From Litorimonas sp964511495 (GTDB lineage Bacteria > Pseudomonadota > Alphaproteobacteria > Caulobacterales > Maricaulaceae), in NCBI GenBank assembly GCA_964511495.1, contig CAZEFT010000006.1, forward strand, positions 1 through 64,000: DNA of 64,000 bases, written 5' to 3'. Position numbers and translations under genes: made by a program. A model generated the notes under the pieces. The model worked only from the letters and a program-made list of their open reading frames with translations, made no database searches and was not told the origin of the DNA. This document shows, one piece after another, positions 16,008 to 24,671 of the stretch; positions within the stretch are counted from its first letter, which is position 1; each line of letters opens with the position of its first letter.

Positions 16008-17639
16008 ATGAAACAGATGCAAGGCTTGGATTCGGTTTTTGTAGCAATGGAGCGACCGATCGCCCCTGTTCATATCGGCTCGATTTTAATTTACGACCCG
16101 TCCACTGCTCCGAATGGTTTTGTTCGTTTCAAGGATATTCTGTCCTTTATTGAAAGCCGCTTACAACTCTCCGATACGATGCGGCAGAAAATGGTCAAAG
16201 TGCCGTTCGGGATTGATTACCCTTATTGGGTTCAAGACAGTAATTTCGACATTGAATATCACATTCGTCATATCGCCCTGCCCAAGCCCGGCGACTGGCG
16301 GCAGCTCTGCATTCAGGCCGCCCGTGTTTTTGCTCGTCCCCTCGATTTATCGCGTCCCCCTTGGGAGATTACAGTCGTTGAAGGATTGGACAATATAGAA
16401 GGCGTGCCAAAAGGGTCTTACGCCATGCTGACCAAGGTTCATCACGCGGCGATTGACGGCGTGTCCGGTGTGGACATGATGCATGCGTTGCATACGATGA
16501 CGGCAGAGGATGATATGACTTTGCCGCCGGATAATTGGCGGCCCGAGGCGGATCCAAGCCAAGTAGAATTATTTGCCCGCGGTTATGCCCGCAGTCTTTT
16601 AAATCCCATTCGTCAGGCGGACGCCATGCGCCGCTCCCTTCCCGGCATGGCCCGTGTCGTCAAAGGATTGGTCAAAAAGGATTTTGATTTTAACGCCCTG
16701 ATGAAGGCCCCAAAAACGCGGTTCAACGGAACGGTCTCTCCGCATCGTATGTTCGATGCGCGCACATTCTCGCTCAAAGAAGTAAAGAGCATACGCGCAC
16801 TTGTGCCCGGCTCGACCTTGAATGATGTGATGCTCTCTATCGTTGGCGGCGCAATGCGACGATATTTAGATCACTATAATGAATTACCGGACACTTCTGT
16901 CACCACCATGGCCCCCATCTCAGTCAGAGATGAGAGCGAGAAGAACTCTATGGGGAACCAAGTGGCCGCAATGTATGTCCCGCTGGGCTCTCATATACCT
17001 GCGGTGGCTGAACGGTTGAAATATGTCACCGAAGAAACACAGAAAGCCAAAGCTTTTACAGGCGCGTTAGGGGCCCGACAAATGACCGATATGGCCAAGC
17101 TGACCCCTGCCCCCGTTATGAATTTGGGCGCGCAAGTCTTTACGCGTCTCAAACTCGCTGATCGTATGAAGGCCTTTGTGAACACGGTTGTGACCAATGT
17201 TCCAGGCCCGCCTGTTCCGATTTATTCTGCGGGAGCAAAGTTGATTGCCATGCATGGCAAGTTATGCCTCGTGGATGGGGTGAAATTGGGTCATGTTGTT
17301 CATTCTTATGTCGATGAAGTGACACTGGCTTTCACCGCCTGTCGCAGCGCTATTCCTGATCCGGATTTTTATTCTGATTGTATTCAAAGCAGTTTTGACG
17401 CGCATATTGAGGCGCTCAAAATTCAAACCGAAGCGCAAGAAAAGGCACCCCGAAAGCCTTCCCCTTCCAAACAGAAGACCACGGCTAAGAAATCATCGCC
17501 AAAGAAACAACCTCCAAAGAAAACCTCTGCGAAAAAAACACCTGCGAAGAAGACAACAACGCAAAGAACGCCGCCTGTCGCAAAAACCACGCCTAAAGCT
17601 GAGACGAAAAGCAATGGCGCTGCGAAGTCTACGTCATAA
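16008..17639 (+). CDS. Wax ester synthase/diacylglycerol acyltransferase with basic tail
   Basis: A 543-residue bifunctional WS/DGAT-type acyltransferase that makes wax esters or triacylglycerol from acyl-CoA. The catalytic HHAAIDG motif is at about residues 145-151, and the C-terminal domain has NVPGPPVPIYSAGAKL near 402. After about residue 475 comes a 65-residue Lys/Pro/Thr/Ala-rich tail (PAKKTTT, KKTSAKKTPAKK), histone H1-like and unusual for this family. The ATG at 16008 is preceded by AAGGGA; a TTG at 15990 overlaps that site. A lipase gene follows, which suits a lipid storage and turnover unit. Confidence 0.93.
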   Translation: MKQMQGLDSVFVAMERPIAPVHIGSILIYDPSTAPNGFVRFKDILSFIESRLQLSDTMRQKMVKVPFGIDYPYWVQDSNFDIEYHIRHIALPKPGDWRQLCIQAARVFARPLDLSRPPWEITVVEGLDNIEGVPKGSYAMLTKVHHAAIDGVSGVDMMHALHTMTAEDDMTLPPDNWRPEADPSQVELFARGYARSLLNPIRQADAMRRSLPGMARVVKGLVKKDFDFNALMKAPKTRFNGTVSPHRMFDARTFSLKEVKSIRALVPGSTLNDVMLSIVGGAMRRYLDHYNELPDTSVTTMAPISVRDESEKNSMGNQVAAMYVPLGSHIPAVAERLKYVTEETQKAKAFTGALGARQMTDMAKLTPAPVMNLGAQVFTRLKLADRMKAFVNTVVTNVPGPPVPIYSAGAKLIAMHGKLCLVDGVKLGHVVHSYVDEVTLAFTACRSAIPDPDFYSDCIQSSFDAHIEALKIQTEAQEKAPRKPSPSKQKTTAKKSSPKKQPPKKTSAKKTPAKKTTTQRTPPVAKTTPKAETKSNGAAKSTS

Positions 17640-17749
17640 GCCCCCCATGCAAGTGCTGACTATCCTCCGGATTTACACCTTGCCAGAGCCGAATGACGCC
17701 CTAAAGATGTTGTATAAAATAAAGCATCATGCGTAAGCGGGGAAAATAT

Positions 17750-18523
17750 ATGAGTGCGACACTCTCTCGGGGCGGGTTATCCCGCAAAGGGCCATCTCTA
17801 TTTTGGACTTTGACCGAAGGCCGGGGGATATTTGAACTCAATAGTTTTTATGCGCTGCGCTTACTGATGAAACGCCTGCCCAAGGGCGATGGACACCCTG
17901 TTATTGTATTTCCCGGTTTTGTGGCCAGTGACCGCTCCACCCGACCTATGCGGGGCCTTCTGAAAGATTTAGGCTATCAGTCATATGGGTGGGGACTAGG
18001 TCGAAATCTGATTTTCAATGCCGACCGCGAAGCTGCCATGGGTGATTTGCTCCGCCGTGTTTATAAAGAACATGGACGTAAAGTATCCGTTATAGGCTGG
18101 AGCCTTGGCGGTGTGTATGCGCGCGAAGTCGCCAAATCACATCCGAAAATGGTGCGGAGTGTTATTACTCTGGGTAGCCCCATCTCAGGTGATTTAGATC
18201 ATTCAAATGCCAGACGCCTTTATGAGGCTCTTAACGGGACGCCAAATGAAGACATGAAAAAGCGTTTGGAGACTATCGGAGAAGCGCCACCCGTTCCAAC
18301 GACCTCTATTTATTCAAAAACGGACGGCATTGTGGCGTGGCGTGGTTCCATTCAAAAAGACGCCCCTGAAACAGAAAATATTCGAGTACCGGCCAGCCAT
18401 ATTGGTCTCGGCGTGAACCCTCTGGTGATGTATGTCCTTGCTGACCGCCTCGCACAGGCTGAAGGCGATTGGGCGCCTTTTGAACGAGACGGTTTGAAAT
18501 CAATTCTGTTCCGCCCGTCCTAA
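17750..18523 (+). CDS. Alpha/beta hydrolase (lipase-like)
   Basis: About 257 residues. PVIVFPGFVASDRSTRPMRGLL (positions about 50-71) carries the oxyanion region, VIGWSLGGVYA holds the nucleophile Ser in the GxSxG elbow (about residue 119), YSKTDGIVAW has the likely catalytic Asp, and ASHIGLGVNP the His. The fold resembles triacylglycerol or PHA-type lipases that act after a bounded search for an esterified lipid. The ATG at 17750 has GGGGAA 7 bp upstream; an ATG at 17729 would add seven residues. It lies 110 bp after the WS/DGAT gene. Confidence 0.85.
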   Translation: MSATLSRGGLSRKGPSLFWTLTEGRGIFELNSFYALRLLMKRLPKGDGHPVIVFPGFVASDRSTRPMRGLLKDLGYQSYGWGLGRNLIFNADREAAMGDLLRRVYKEHGRKVSVIGWSLGGVYAREVAKSHPKMVRSVITLGSPISGDLDHSNARRLYEALNGTPNEDMKKRLETIGEAPPVPTTSIYSKTDGIVAWRGSIQKDAPETENIRVPASHIGLGVNPLVMYVLADRLAQAEGDWAPFERDGLKSILFRPS

Positions 18524-18591
18524 ATTTCAAGATTTATACCCATTACACAGCGATTTGATTGGACGCCGATTTCCCTATGAGGGAAGGCAGA

Positions 18592-19491
18592 ATGGTTATG
18601 TCACATCCGCCAACAGCTCATATACGCTCCCTTGCCGAACAAAAAAAGCGGGTGAAGGACGCTACAGATTATATCTCTGGGGCTCTCTCTGATGCCGTCA
18701 CTATCTTGCCCAAAATAGCCGTCATTCTCGGCTCAGGTATCGGCGGTTTTGCTGAACGTATAAAAGGCGTCAAAATTTCAACCCTCGACATTCCACATAT
18801 GCCACAATCTACAGCCCCCCATCATCAGGGCGTTTTTCATGTTGGAGAGATCAACGACGTGCCCGTAATCGGCGTGCAGGGACGCGTTCATCTATATGAA
18901 GGCTATACCGCCGAAGATGTGGCTTTTATCGTCGAGGTTTTGCAAGGTTTGGGCGTTGAAACACTGATACTGACGAATATTTCAGGCGCGCTTAACCCGG
19001 ACATGAACACCGGAGATATTGTCAGCCTGTCTGATCATATCTATCTGCCAGGCTTTGCCGGCCTCAGTCCGTTGCGCGGCAAAACACAAAGCCCGGAGCG
19101 GTCTCCTTTCCTCAACCTTACGCATTGTTACGACGACACGCTTTTAAAAATCGCGGACAGCTCGACATATGGGCCGTTGAAACGAGCTGTCTATGCCTGC
19201 CTTGGCGGGCCGCAATTGGAAACACCTGCCGAGGGGCGTTTACTACGTCTCTTGGGGGCCGATATAGTCGGGATGTCGACCATTCCAGAAGCCATCATGG
19301 CGCGTTATTTGGATATGCAGGTCTTGGGTTTGAGCCTCATCGTCAATCCCGTTATCACGGATCGGGATAAACAACCCGCATTAGATGAAGCTGAGATTTG
19401 GGCCGCCGCAGAAGCAGCAAGTCCCGCATTTCAAGACCTTGTTCTTCATTGTCTGACAACCCTCCATCAGAAAAAAGAGGCTTTATCATGA
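18592..19491 (+). CDS. Purine nucleoside phosphorylase
   Basis: About 299 residues of the trimeric PNP/MTAP family. VILGSGIGGFAERI (phosphate-binding loop, about residues 43-56), VHLYEGYTAEDV, LTNISGALNPDM, GGPQLETPAEGRLLRLLGADIVGMS and LIVNPV are standard motifs. It splits purine nucleosides with phosphate into base and ribose-1-phosphate. GGGAAGG precedes ATGs at 18592 and 18598; either may be used. Its stop overlaps the start of the transporter gene by 4 bp (ATGA), so uptake and cleavage of nucleosides are coupled. Confidence 0.93.
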   Translation: MVMSHPPTAHIRSLAEQKKRVKDATDYISGALSDAVTILPKIAVILGSGIGGFAERIKGVKISTLDIPHMPQSTAPHHQGVFHVGEINDVPVIGVQGRVHLYEGYTAEDVAFIVEVLQGLGVETLILTNISGALNPDMNTGDIVSLSDHIYLPGFAGLSPLRGKTQSPERSPFLNLTHCYDDTLLKIADSSTYGPLKRAVYACLGGPQLETPAEGRLLRLLGADIVGMSTIPEAIMARYLDMQVLGLSLIVNPVITDRDKQPALDEAEIWAAAEAASPAFQDLVLHCLTTLHQKKEALS

Positions 19492-20714
19492 GCGGATTAC
19501 TCGGCATTGTCGCCCTTCTGGCGGTCGCTTTCTTAGCGTCTGAGAAACGATCAGCCATATCGCCTTTACAAGTGCTGCGACTTTTGGCGTTACAAATTTT
19601 CATCGCCGCTTTTGCTCTGCTCACTCCCATTGGGATAGGAGCCCTCTCCGCAGTGAATTCCGGCGTCGGCAAACTCCTAACCTATGCTCAGGACGGTATT
19701 AATTTCATTTTTGGTCCACTCGGGAATTCTGAAAACGGCATTATCCTCGCCTTTCAAATTCTCCCGATTATCATTTTTATCGGCTCCTTATTGAGTATGT
19801 TATTTTACTTGCGAATTATGGATGTGATTATTCGTTATCTGGGCGGTGGGTTACGATTTTTGACAGGCGCTTCACGCCTAGAGTCAACTTGCGCAGCGGC
19901 GAATATTTTCGTCGGCATGGCCGAAGCCCCGCTCACTATATTGCCCTATCTGAAAAAAATCACGCGCTCACAGCTATTCGTCATGATGGCGTTGGGATTA
20001 GCCAGTGTCTCAGGCTCGGTTCTTTTTGCTTATGCCGCACTCGGGATTCGAAGTGACCTTCTCATCACTGCCGCCTTTATGTCAGCCCCGGGTGGATTGC
20101 TAATGGGGCGTATGCTGGTGCCTGAAACCGAAACACCTTTTGATATTGAAGACAGCACGGTTGAAAAAATCGATACACGCCGCGCGGATAGTCTCGTCGA
20201 AGCGGCAACCAATGGCGCCCTGACGGGACTTCAAATTATGCTGAGCGTCATTGCTGTGTTAATCGCCTTTCTCGGGGTAATTGCCTTGGTCAATGGCATA
20301 TTAGGCGGTGTGGGACAGCTCTTCGGGGCCGAAAACCTCACCTTGGAAGGTCTGTTCAGCCATGTCTTCCGACCCGTCGCCTTTTTGATTGGTGTGCCTT
20401 GGGAAGAGTCGGCAGCAGCCGGTAATTATTTGGGGCAAAAGGTCGTACTGAATGAGTTTTTGGCCTATGCTAACTTCGCGCCAAACATCTCTGACTTCTC
20501 GGATCAAGGCCAGATTGCCATCACTGTCGCTCTTTGCGGTTTTGCTAATTTTGCGGGTCTCGCCATTTTGGTCGCCGGACTGTCTAGCGTGGCTCCAGAG
20601 CGTAAAAGCGAGATCTCTAAACTGGGCTTAAAAACTGTTTTGGCCGGGAATTTATCCAATTTCATGTCTGCGGCTATTATCAGCGTTTTACTCTCTCTCG
20701 TTGCCCTGTTTTAG
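19488..20714 (+). CDS. Concentrative nucleoside transporter (CNT family)
   Basis: A 408-residue membrane protein of the NupC/CNT family that imports nucleosides with Na+ or H+. GTG-free start MSGLLGIVALL opens the first membrane segment; SRLESTCAAANIFVGMAEAPLTILPYLKKITRSQLFVMM is the conserved substrate-binding stretch with Glu and the MAEAP motif, GVPWEESAAAGNYLGQKVVLNEFLAY follows, and CGFANFAGLAIL closes the core. The ATGA overlap with the upstream phosphorylase gene shows a nucleoside salvage operon. A weak hairpin CGGCG/CGCCG lies at 20726-20743. Confidence 0.94.
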   Translation: MSGLLGIVALLAVAFLASEKRSAISPLQVLRLLALQIFIAAFALLTPIGIGALSAVNSGVGKLLTYAQDGINFIFGPLGNSENGIILAFQILPIIIFIGSLLSMLFYLRIMDVIIRYLGGGLRFLTGASRLESTCAAANIFVGMAEAPLTILPYLKKITRSQLFVMMALGLASVSGSVLFAYAALGIRSDLLITAAFMSAPGGLLMGRMLVPETETPFDIEDSTVEKIDTRRADSLVEAATNGALTGLQIMLSVIAVLIAFLGVIALVNGILGGVGQLFGAENLTLEGLFSHVFRPVAFLIGVPWEESAAAGNYLGQKVVLNEFLAYANFAPNISDFSDQGQIAITVALCGFANFAGLAILVAGLSSVAPERKSEISKLGLKTVLAGNLSNFMSAAIISVLLSLVALF

Positions 20715-20799
20715 ATCAAAAAAATCGGCGAATTAGGACGCCGTTTCTAATCCTGATTGCTAATTTGCCTTCGTAATTTTAATGTTTCGGAGGATGAAC

Positions 20800-21672
20800 A
20801 TGTCAAACAACACTGCAACCGCCAAAAAATCTGTAGAAGAGTTTTTAAAGCCTTTAACAACAGCTCGTCACGCCTATATCGGCCTGCACGGCTTTGCCTA
20901 TGACCGCGCCAAAATGCGCCGCAAACAAGTCCAAAGCTTTGTGAAAGAGCAATTTGAAACCTATGTTTCAAAAGGCACAAATGTTGAAGAGCAAGTGGTT
21001 GAACTCACTGAATCTGTCAAAGCTGACCTTTCAGAGAAAATTCGTCTGCCGCGTCCGACGAATTTATTGAAAAAAGTTCGTAAGAGTTCTGACGATCAAG
21101 TCGCTGAACTGGAAGCACAAGTTGAAAAGCTAAACGAACAGCTAGAAAAAATGGCGAAGAAAAAAGCGAGACCGGCGAAGAAATCAGTCGCCAAAAAGCC
21201 TGTCGCGAAGAAAACTGTGACGACTGAAAAAGTCATTGAAGAAAAGTTGTCAGGCGACATCAAAACGACAACCACAAAACTGGTCGAAACGCCCCAAACA
21301 TCAGAGGTGACAACCGAAGTCAAAACGGAAGTAAAAGCCGCTGCTGATGCTGACAAATACGCCCCTTATGTGGCGGATGTGCAGCGTTATGATGCGAAAG
21401 CTGATGCCTCAATCATTCGCAAAATCGTCATTCACTGCGGCATTGCCCTGCGCAATAATGACGGACGTTACGTGGCCTGCTCTGACGAAGCCGAGCGCCA
21501 AACCGTTCGGAATAGCTGGCTCACGCGTAAATTGGGTGTCGATGGCGAAACGGCCGAATTGGATAAAAAAGTCCTTGCGGTTTGTGAAACTATGAAAGCG
21601 GATAGAATGAAAAACCGCGTCACATTCTATTATCTGCTTGCTAAAAATGAGGACAAATTGAGCACACTTTAA
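20800..21672 (+). CDS. Phasin-like N-terminus, Lys-rich linker and DUF2853 domain
   Basis: A 290-residue three-part protein. Residues 1-115 are helical, with an ARHAYIGLHGFAYDRAKMRR segment and a terminal coiled coil (VAELEAQVEKLNEQLEKM) that resemble polyhydroxyalkanoate granule-associated (phasin-like) proteins. Residues 116-180 are a Lys/Ala/Pro linker (RPAKKSVAKKPVAKK). The last 105 residues, starting YAPYVADVQRYDAKADASII and ending FYYLLAKNEDKLS, are a DUF2853 domain, usually a stand-alone protein of about 100 residues. GGAGGA 5 bp before the ATG fixes the start. A strong terminator follows. The granule role is inference. Confidence 0.8.
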   Translation: MSNNTATAKKSVEEFLKPLTTARHAYIGLHGFAYDRAKMRRKQVQSFVKEQFETYVSKGTNVEEQVVELTESVKADLSEKIRLPRPTNLLKKVRKSSDDQVAELEAQVEKLNEQLEKMAKKKARPAKKSVAKKPVAKKTVTTEKVIEEKLSGDIKTTTTKLVETPQTSEVTTEVKTEVKAAADADKYAPYVADVQRYDAKADASIIRKIVIHCGIALRNNDGRYVACSDEAERQTVRNSWLTRKLGVDGETAELDKKVLAVCETMKADRMKNRVTFYYLLAKNEDKLSTL

Positions 21673-21692
21673 TCTCTGCTCTTTATCCAAAC

Positions 21693-21726
21693 AAAAAGCC
21701 CGCCATTTCGGCGGGCTTTATTTTTA
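21693..21726 (+). terminator. Rho-independent terminator
   Basis: Stem AAAGCCCGCC/GGCGGGCTTT (21695-21704 and 21710-21719) with loop ATTTC, followed by ATTTTT. It ends the DUF2853 gene and, read the other way, could also serve the convergent redoxin gene. Confidence 0.92.
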
Positions 21727-21744
21727 CGATCTTATAAAAGATAC

Positions 21745-22368
21745 TTAGCTTTTATATTTAATCGAACATCCATAAGGGGGGGTATTGGCTTCGGCCACAG
21801 TGCGCCCCGCCGCCAAGTCAGCCAGAGCGGCTTCGACATAGTTCACCTCTGTACCCGCAGCGAGCTTACGCCCATTTCGGTCATCATCAATTCCGCCCTG
21901 ATAGACCAAGGTTTGGTTCTCATCGATAATATACATGTGCGGCGTTGTTTTAGCGCTGAAAGATTGACCCATTGTACCCTCAGGGTCCATGATCACCGCA
22001 GTTGGGGCAGCGTCACGTTTGACAGTCAGCTTATTGGCTTTCTCACCTGAAACATAACCCTGCAATCCGGGGCCACTTGAAATAACGGAAAGCCAGACCG
22101 TATCACCATTGGCTGTGGCAGATTTTTGTAGGTCTTGCATATTCTTAGACTCATAATGCCGCACAACATAGGGGCATTGGTGATTTGTCCACTCAAGGAT
22201 GACTTTCTTACCGGCGAAATCGGATAATTTATGTGTTTTACCATTGGAATCGACAACACTCATATCCGCAACGGATGAGCCTGTAGCAATTTTCGCCTGA
22301 GCAGTTGTTCCGGCAAAGCAGAGAGCCGCTGTGGCGCTCAGAGCTAAAGTTTTGATCATAAGGGTCAT
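21745..22368 (-). CDS. Periplasmic peroxiredoxin-like thioredoxin-fold protein
   Basis: A 207-residue exported protein. Residues 1-25 are a signal peptide ending TTAQA. The mature part is an AhpC/TSA-type redoxin: KLSDFAGKKVILEWTNHQCPY places a single active-site Cys at about residue 65 (HQCPYV), and TTPHMYIIDE carries the cis-Pro. Single-Cys redoxins of this type are known from alphaproteobacterial envelopes (Caulobacter PrxL is reduced by ScsB). The neighbour 63 bp upstream is a DsbD/ScsB-like reductase, which could supply the electrons. RBS GAGAGGA lies before the ATG. Confidence 0.88.
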   Translation of the reverse strand: MTLMIKTLALSATAALCFAGTTAQAKIATGSSVADMSVVDSNGKTHKLSDFAGKKVILEWTNHQCPYVVRHYESKNMQDLQKSATANGDTVWLSVISSGPGLQGYVSGEKANKLTVKRDAAPTAVIMDPEGTMGQSFSAKTTPHMYIIDENQTLVYQGGIDDDRNGRKLAAGTEVNYVEAALADLAAGRTVAEANTPPYGCSIKYKS

Positions 22369-22431
22369 AATATTCCTCTCTTTAAATTTCCGTTTTTGAA
22401 AGCTCTGACCTAACTACGAACCAAGCAGTCT

Positions 22432-24525
22432 TTAGGACTTCGCCCTCTCTAGGGCTTCCTTTATCAAATCATACGTCAAAACTTGAGGCAAAACCTCAGC
22501 TTTCACGGAATTGTTAGATTCACTTGATGGGCGAGGTGGAAAAACAAGATAAAGTGGGACACCCGCTCGTCCATAACGTTCAAGCTCGGCCGCAATCTCA
22601 TCATTTTTATTGGTCCAATCTGCAATCAAGAAAGCCGTATTTGTTTCATTAAACAACGCTTTCGTCTTGTCTGTTTTCAGAACCCGCATTTCATTCACTT
22701 TACAGGTCACACACCACGCCGCCGTAAAATCAACAAAGACAGGACGCCCCTCTGCTTGTAGCTCGGCCACGCGCTCCGGTGACCACGCCTCAGTTTCTAA
22801 AACCGTATCGGACACGCTCATAGGCTTTAAACTCAGGCAAAGTATAAGGCTGCCGACCAAAGTGAGCATTGCAAGCCCTTTCGAAATCACTGTGCCACGT
22901 TTGAAAACCCAAACTGCAAAGGCTAAGAATAAGAACGCCATCAGCAAGACAAACATGCCATTGGCACCCGATTGCTGCGTCAACACCCAAACTAACCAAA
23001 TGGCTGCCGCGAACATCGGGAAGGCCAAAACGTTTTTGAAAGTCTCCATCCAAGGCCCGGGCTTCGGTAAAGCACTGACGATTTTCGGCACATAAGCAAT
23101 AAGCAGGAATGGAAAAGCAAAACCCAAGGCCAGAGCCATGAAAATGACAATCGTCAGCACAGCGGGCTGCGCTAGCGCATAACCGATTGCGGGAGCCATG
23201 AAAGGTGCCGTGCAGGGTGTGGCGACGATTACGGCCAGCAAGCCGGTAAAAAAGGAGCCTTTGACTCCACCTTGAGTGGTCAGGCTTGAACCCGTGTTTT
23301 GGAATTGTCCGGCAATGTCAAACAAACCCAATAGATTTAAGCCCACAGCAAAAATAATGAGGGCCAGTATCGCCACAACGGGTGGAGATTGTAATTGGAA
23401 ACCCCACCCCACTTCATTACCGGCAGCTTTCAAAATCAGAAGCAAGGCCGTCAAAATGAAAAATGTCACCAGAACACCGACGGTATAAGCCCAAGCCTCG
23501 CGCTTGATAGTTCGACGTTCGCCATGTGCCGATTTGGCGATGCTCAAAGCCTTCATCGAAATAATCGGGAACACGCAGGGCATGAGATTGAGAATTAGTC
23601 CGCCGATTAATGCGCCGATAATTGCCCCCCATAGAGAGAGCGAAGAAGCGGTCTTTAGGCCTGTGCCCGGAGCCGTTGCTATGTTTCCGACATTGACGGT
23701 TTGACCGACAAAAAACTCAATTTCCGATCCAACGGGTACCCCGTCTTTTACATAGGACACAACACCCTTCAAACTCTCAGGGAGGGTTTCATTCCATTTA
23801 TAATCCGCTGGCACAGTGATGCGAATGCCTTCTGTTCCCACCGACACATTTTGGGGTTGGGAGTGCATCAAAATGCCCTGATCGAAAGGGAAGAAATAGG
23901 CGTTCTCAAAATTCCCTTCCGGCAAATCAGCAAGTGAAATTTCGAGTGTATCCCCCTTTTTCGTAATCCCGCCTGTCACAGACACAGGTTTCGGGGCCGT
24001 GTTGATAGCGTCCCGAATAAGAGCATCCCACCGGACATCTTTGACAGGTTCACCAATCAATAGGTCAATGGAGGCCTCTCCGCTTTCAGGGATGCAAACA
24101 TCCTTACAAACGAGATAATAAAATTCGAGACCGATTGTTTCGACACTGCCCATTTTTGCATTGGGCGGAACTGTCATTTTGACAGGAAACAACGGAGCCC
24201 CTTCAAATCCGTAATTTATGATTGGCCCCGTCGGCAGGGTGATGGGTAGAGGCCAGACAATCTCACCGACTTGCCAATCACCCTTCTTATTCCAATAGAG
24301 GGAAACGGGTTCACCACTATCTCCCGGGTTACGCCAATAGGTGTGCCAACCCTGATCCAAAATTGTACGAAGTGCCACGGTAATGTCTTCACCCGGCATA
24401 GCCGCGTCATGTGAACTCACCAGCGAAGCAACGACTTTCCCCGTGTCGACGAACTCGCTTTCCGCTGCGTGAAGCGGCAGGGCAGCCATCAAAGTGATAA
24501 AAAGACCGATTAGAAAATTTTTCAT
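22432..24525 (-). CDS. DsbD/ScsB-family transmembrane thiol reductant exporter
   Basis: A 697-residue three-domain protein. After a signal peptide (LPLHAAE, about residue 20) comes a periplasmic domain with the LVCKDVCIPE Cys pair (about residues 143-153). Then about eight membrane segments include LMPCVFPIISMK and TPCTAPFMAPAIG, whose Cys residues pass electrons across the membrane. The C-terminal thioredoxin domain carries WCVTCK (about residues 604-609). It takes electrons from cytosolic thioredoxin to envelope partners, and the redoxin gene downstream is a plausible partner. The domain order fits ScsB/DsbD; which subtype cannot be settled here. Confidence 0.93.
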   Translation of the reverse strand: MKNFLIGLFITLMAALPLHAAESEFVDTGKVVASLVSSHDAAMPGEDITVALRTILDQGWHTYWRNPGDSGEPVSLYWNKKGDWQVGEIVWPLPITLPTGPIINYGFEGAPLFPVKMTVPPNAKMGSVETIGLEFYYLVCKDVCIPESGEASIDLLIGEPVKDVRWDALIRDAINTAPKPVSVTGGITKKGDTLEISLADLPEGNFENAYFFPFDQGILMHSQPQNVSVGTEGIRITVPADYKWNETLPESLKGVVSYVKDGVPVGSEIEFFVGQTVNVGNIATAPGTGLKTASSLSLWGAIIGALIGGLILNLMPCVFPIISMKALSIAKSAHGERRTIKREAWAYTVGVLVTFFILTALLLILKAAGNEVGWGFQLQSPPVVAILALIIFAVGLNLLGLFDIAGQFQNTGSSLTTQGGVKGSFFTGLLAVIVATPCTAPFMAPAIGYALAQPAVLTIVIFMALALGFAFPFLLIAYVPKIVSALPKPGPWMETFKNVLAFPMFAAAIWLVWVLTQQSGANGMFVLLMAFLFLAFAVWVFKRGTVISKGLAMLTLVGSLILCLSLKPMSVSDTVLETEAWSPERVAELQAEGRPVFVDFTAAWCVTCKVNEMRVLKTDKTKALFNETNTAFLIADWTNKNDEIAAELERYGRAGVPLYLVFPPRPSSESNNSVKAEVLPQVLTYDLIKEALERAKS

Positions 24526-24616
24526 GCCGCTCCCCTAGCCCAAATTGATGGACGGGCCAATAAGCATTCCCAAGTCCTCACGCAGAGGTGAAATGGGCAC
24601 CAGAAACACAACATAA

Positions 24617-24646
24617 AAAAACCCGGGCCGCAATGACCCGGGTTTT
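24617..24646 (-). terminator. Rho-independent terminator after sapC
   Basis: Inverted repeat ACCCGGG/CCCGGGT (24621-24627 and 24637-24643) with a 9-base loop. On the minus strand it is followed by a run of seven T, so it ends the SapC-family gene. Confidence 0.9.
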
Positions 24647-24671
24647 ATTCAAATATAAATCTATATGAGAC

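Noticed and set aside
17395..17736. 113-residue Arg-rich frame in the tail of the wax ester synthase
   Set aside because: It is a frame-shifted reading of the Lys-rich repeat tail, so its basic composition is an artefact.
22610..23095. 161-residue frame opposite to the DsbD gene
   Set aside because: Antisense to a well-supported gene, with no domain and no ribosome binding site.
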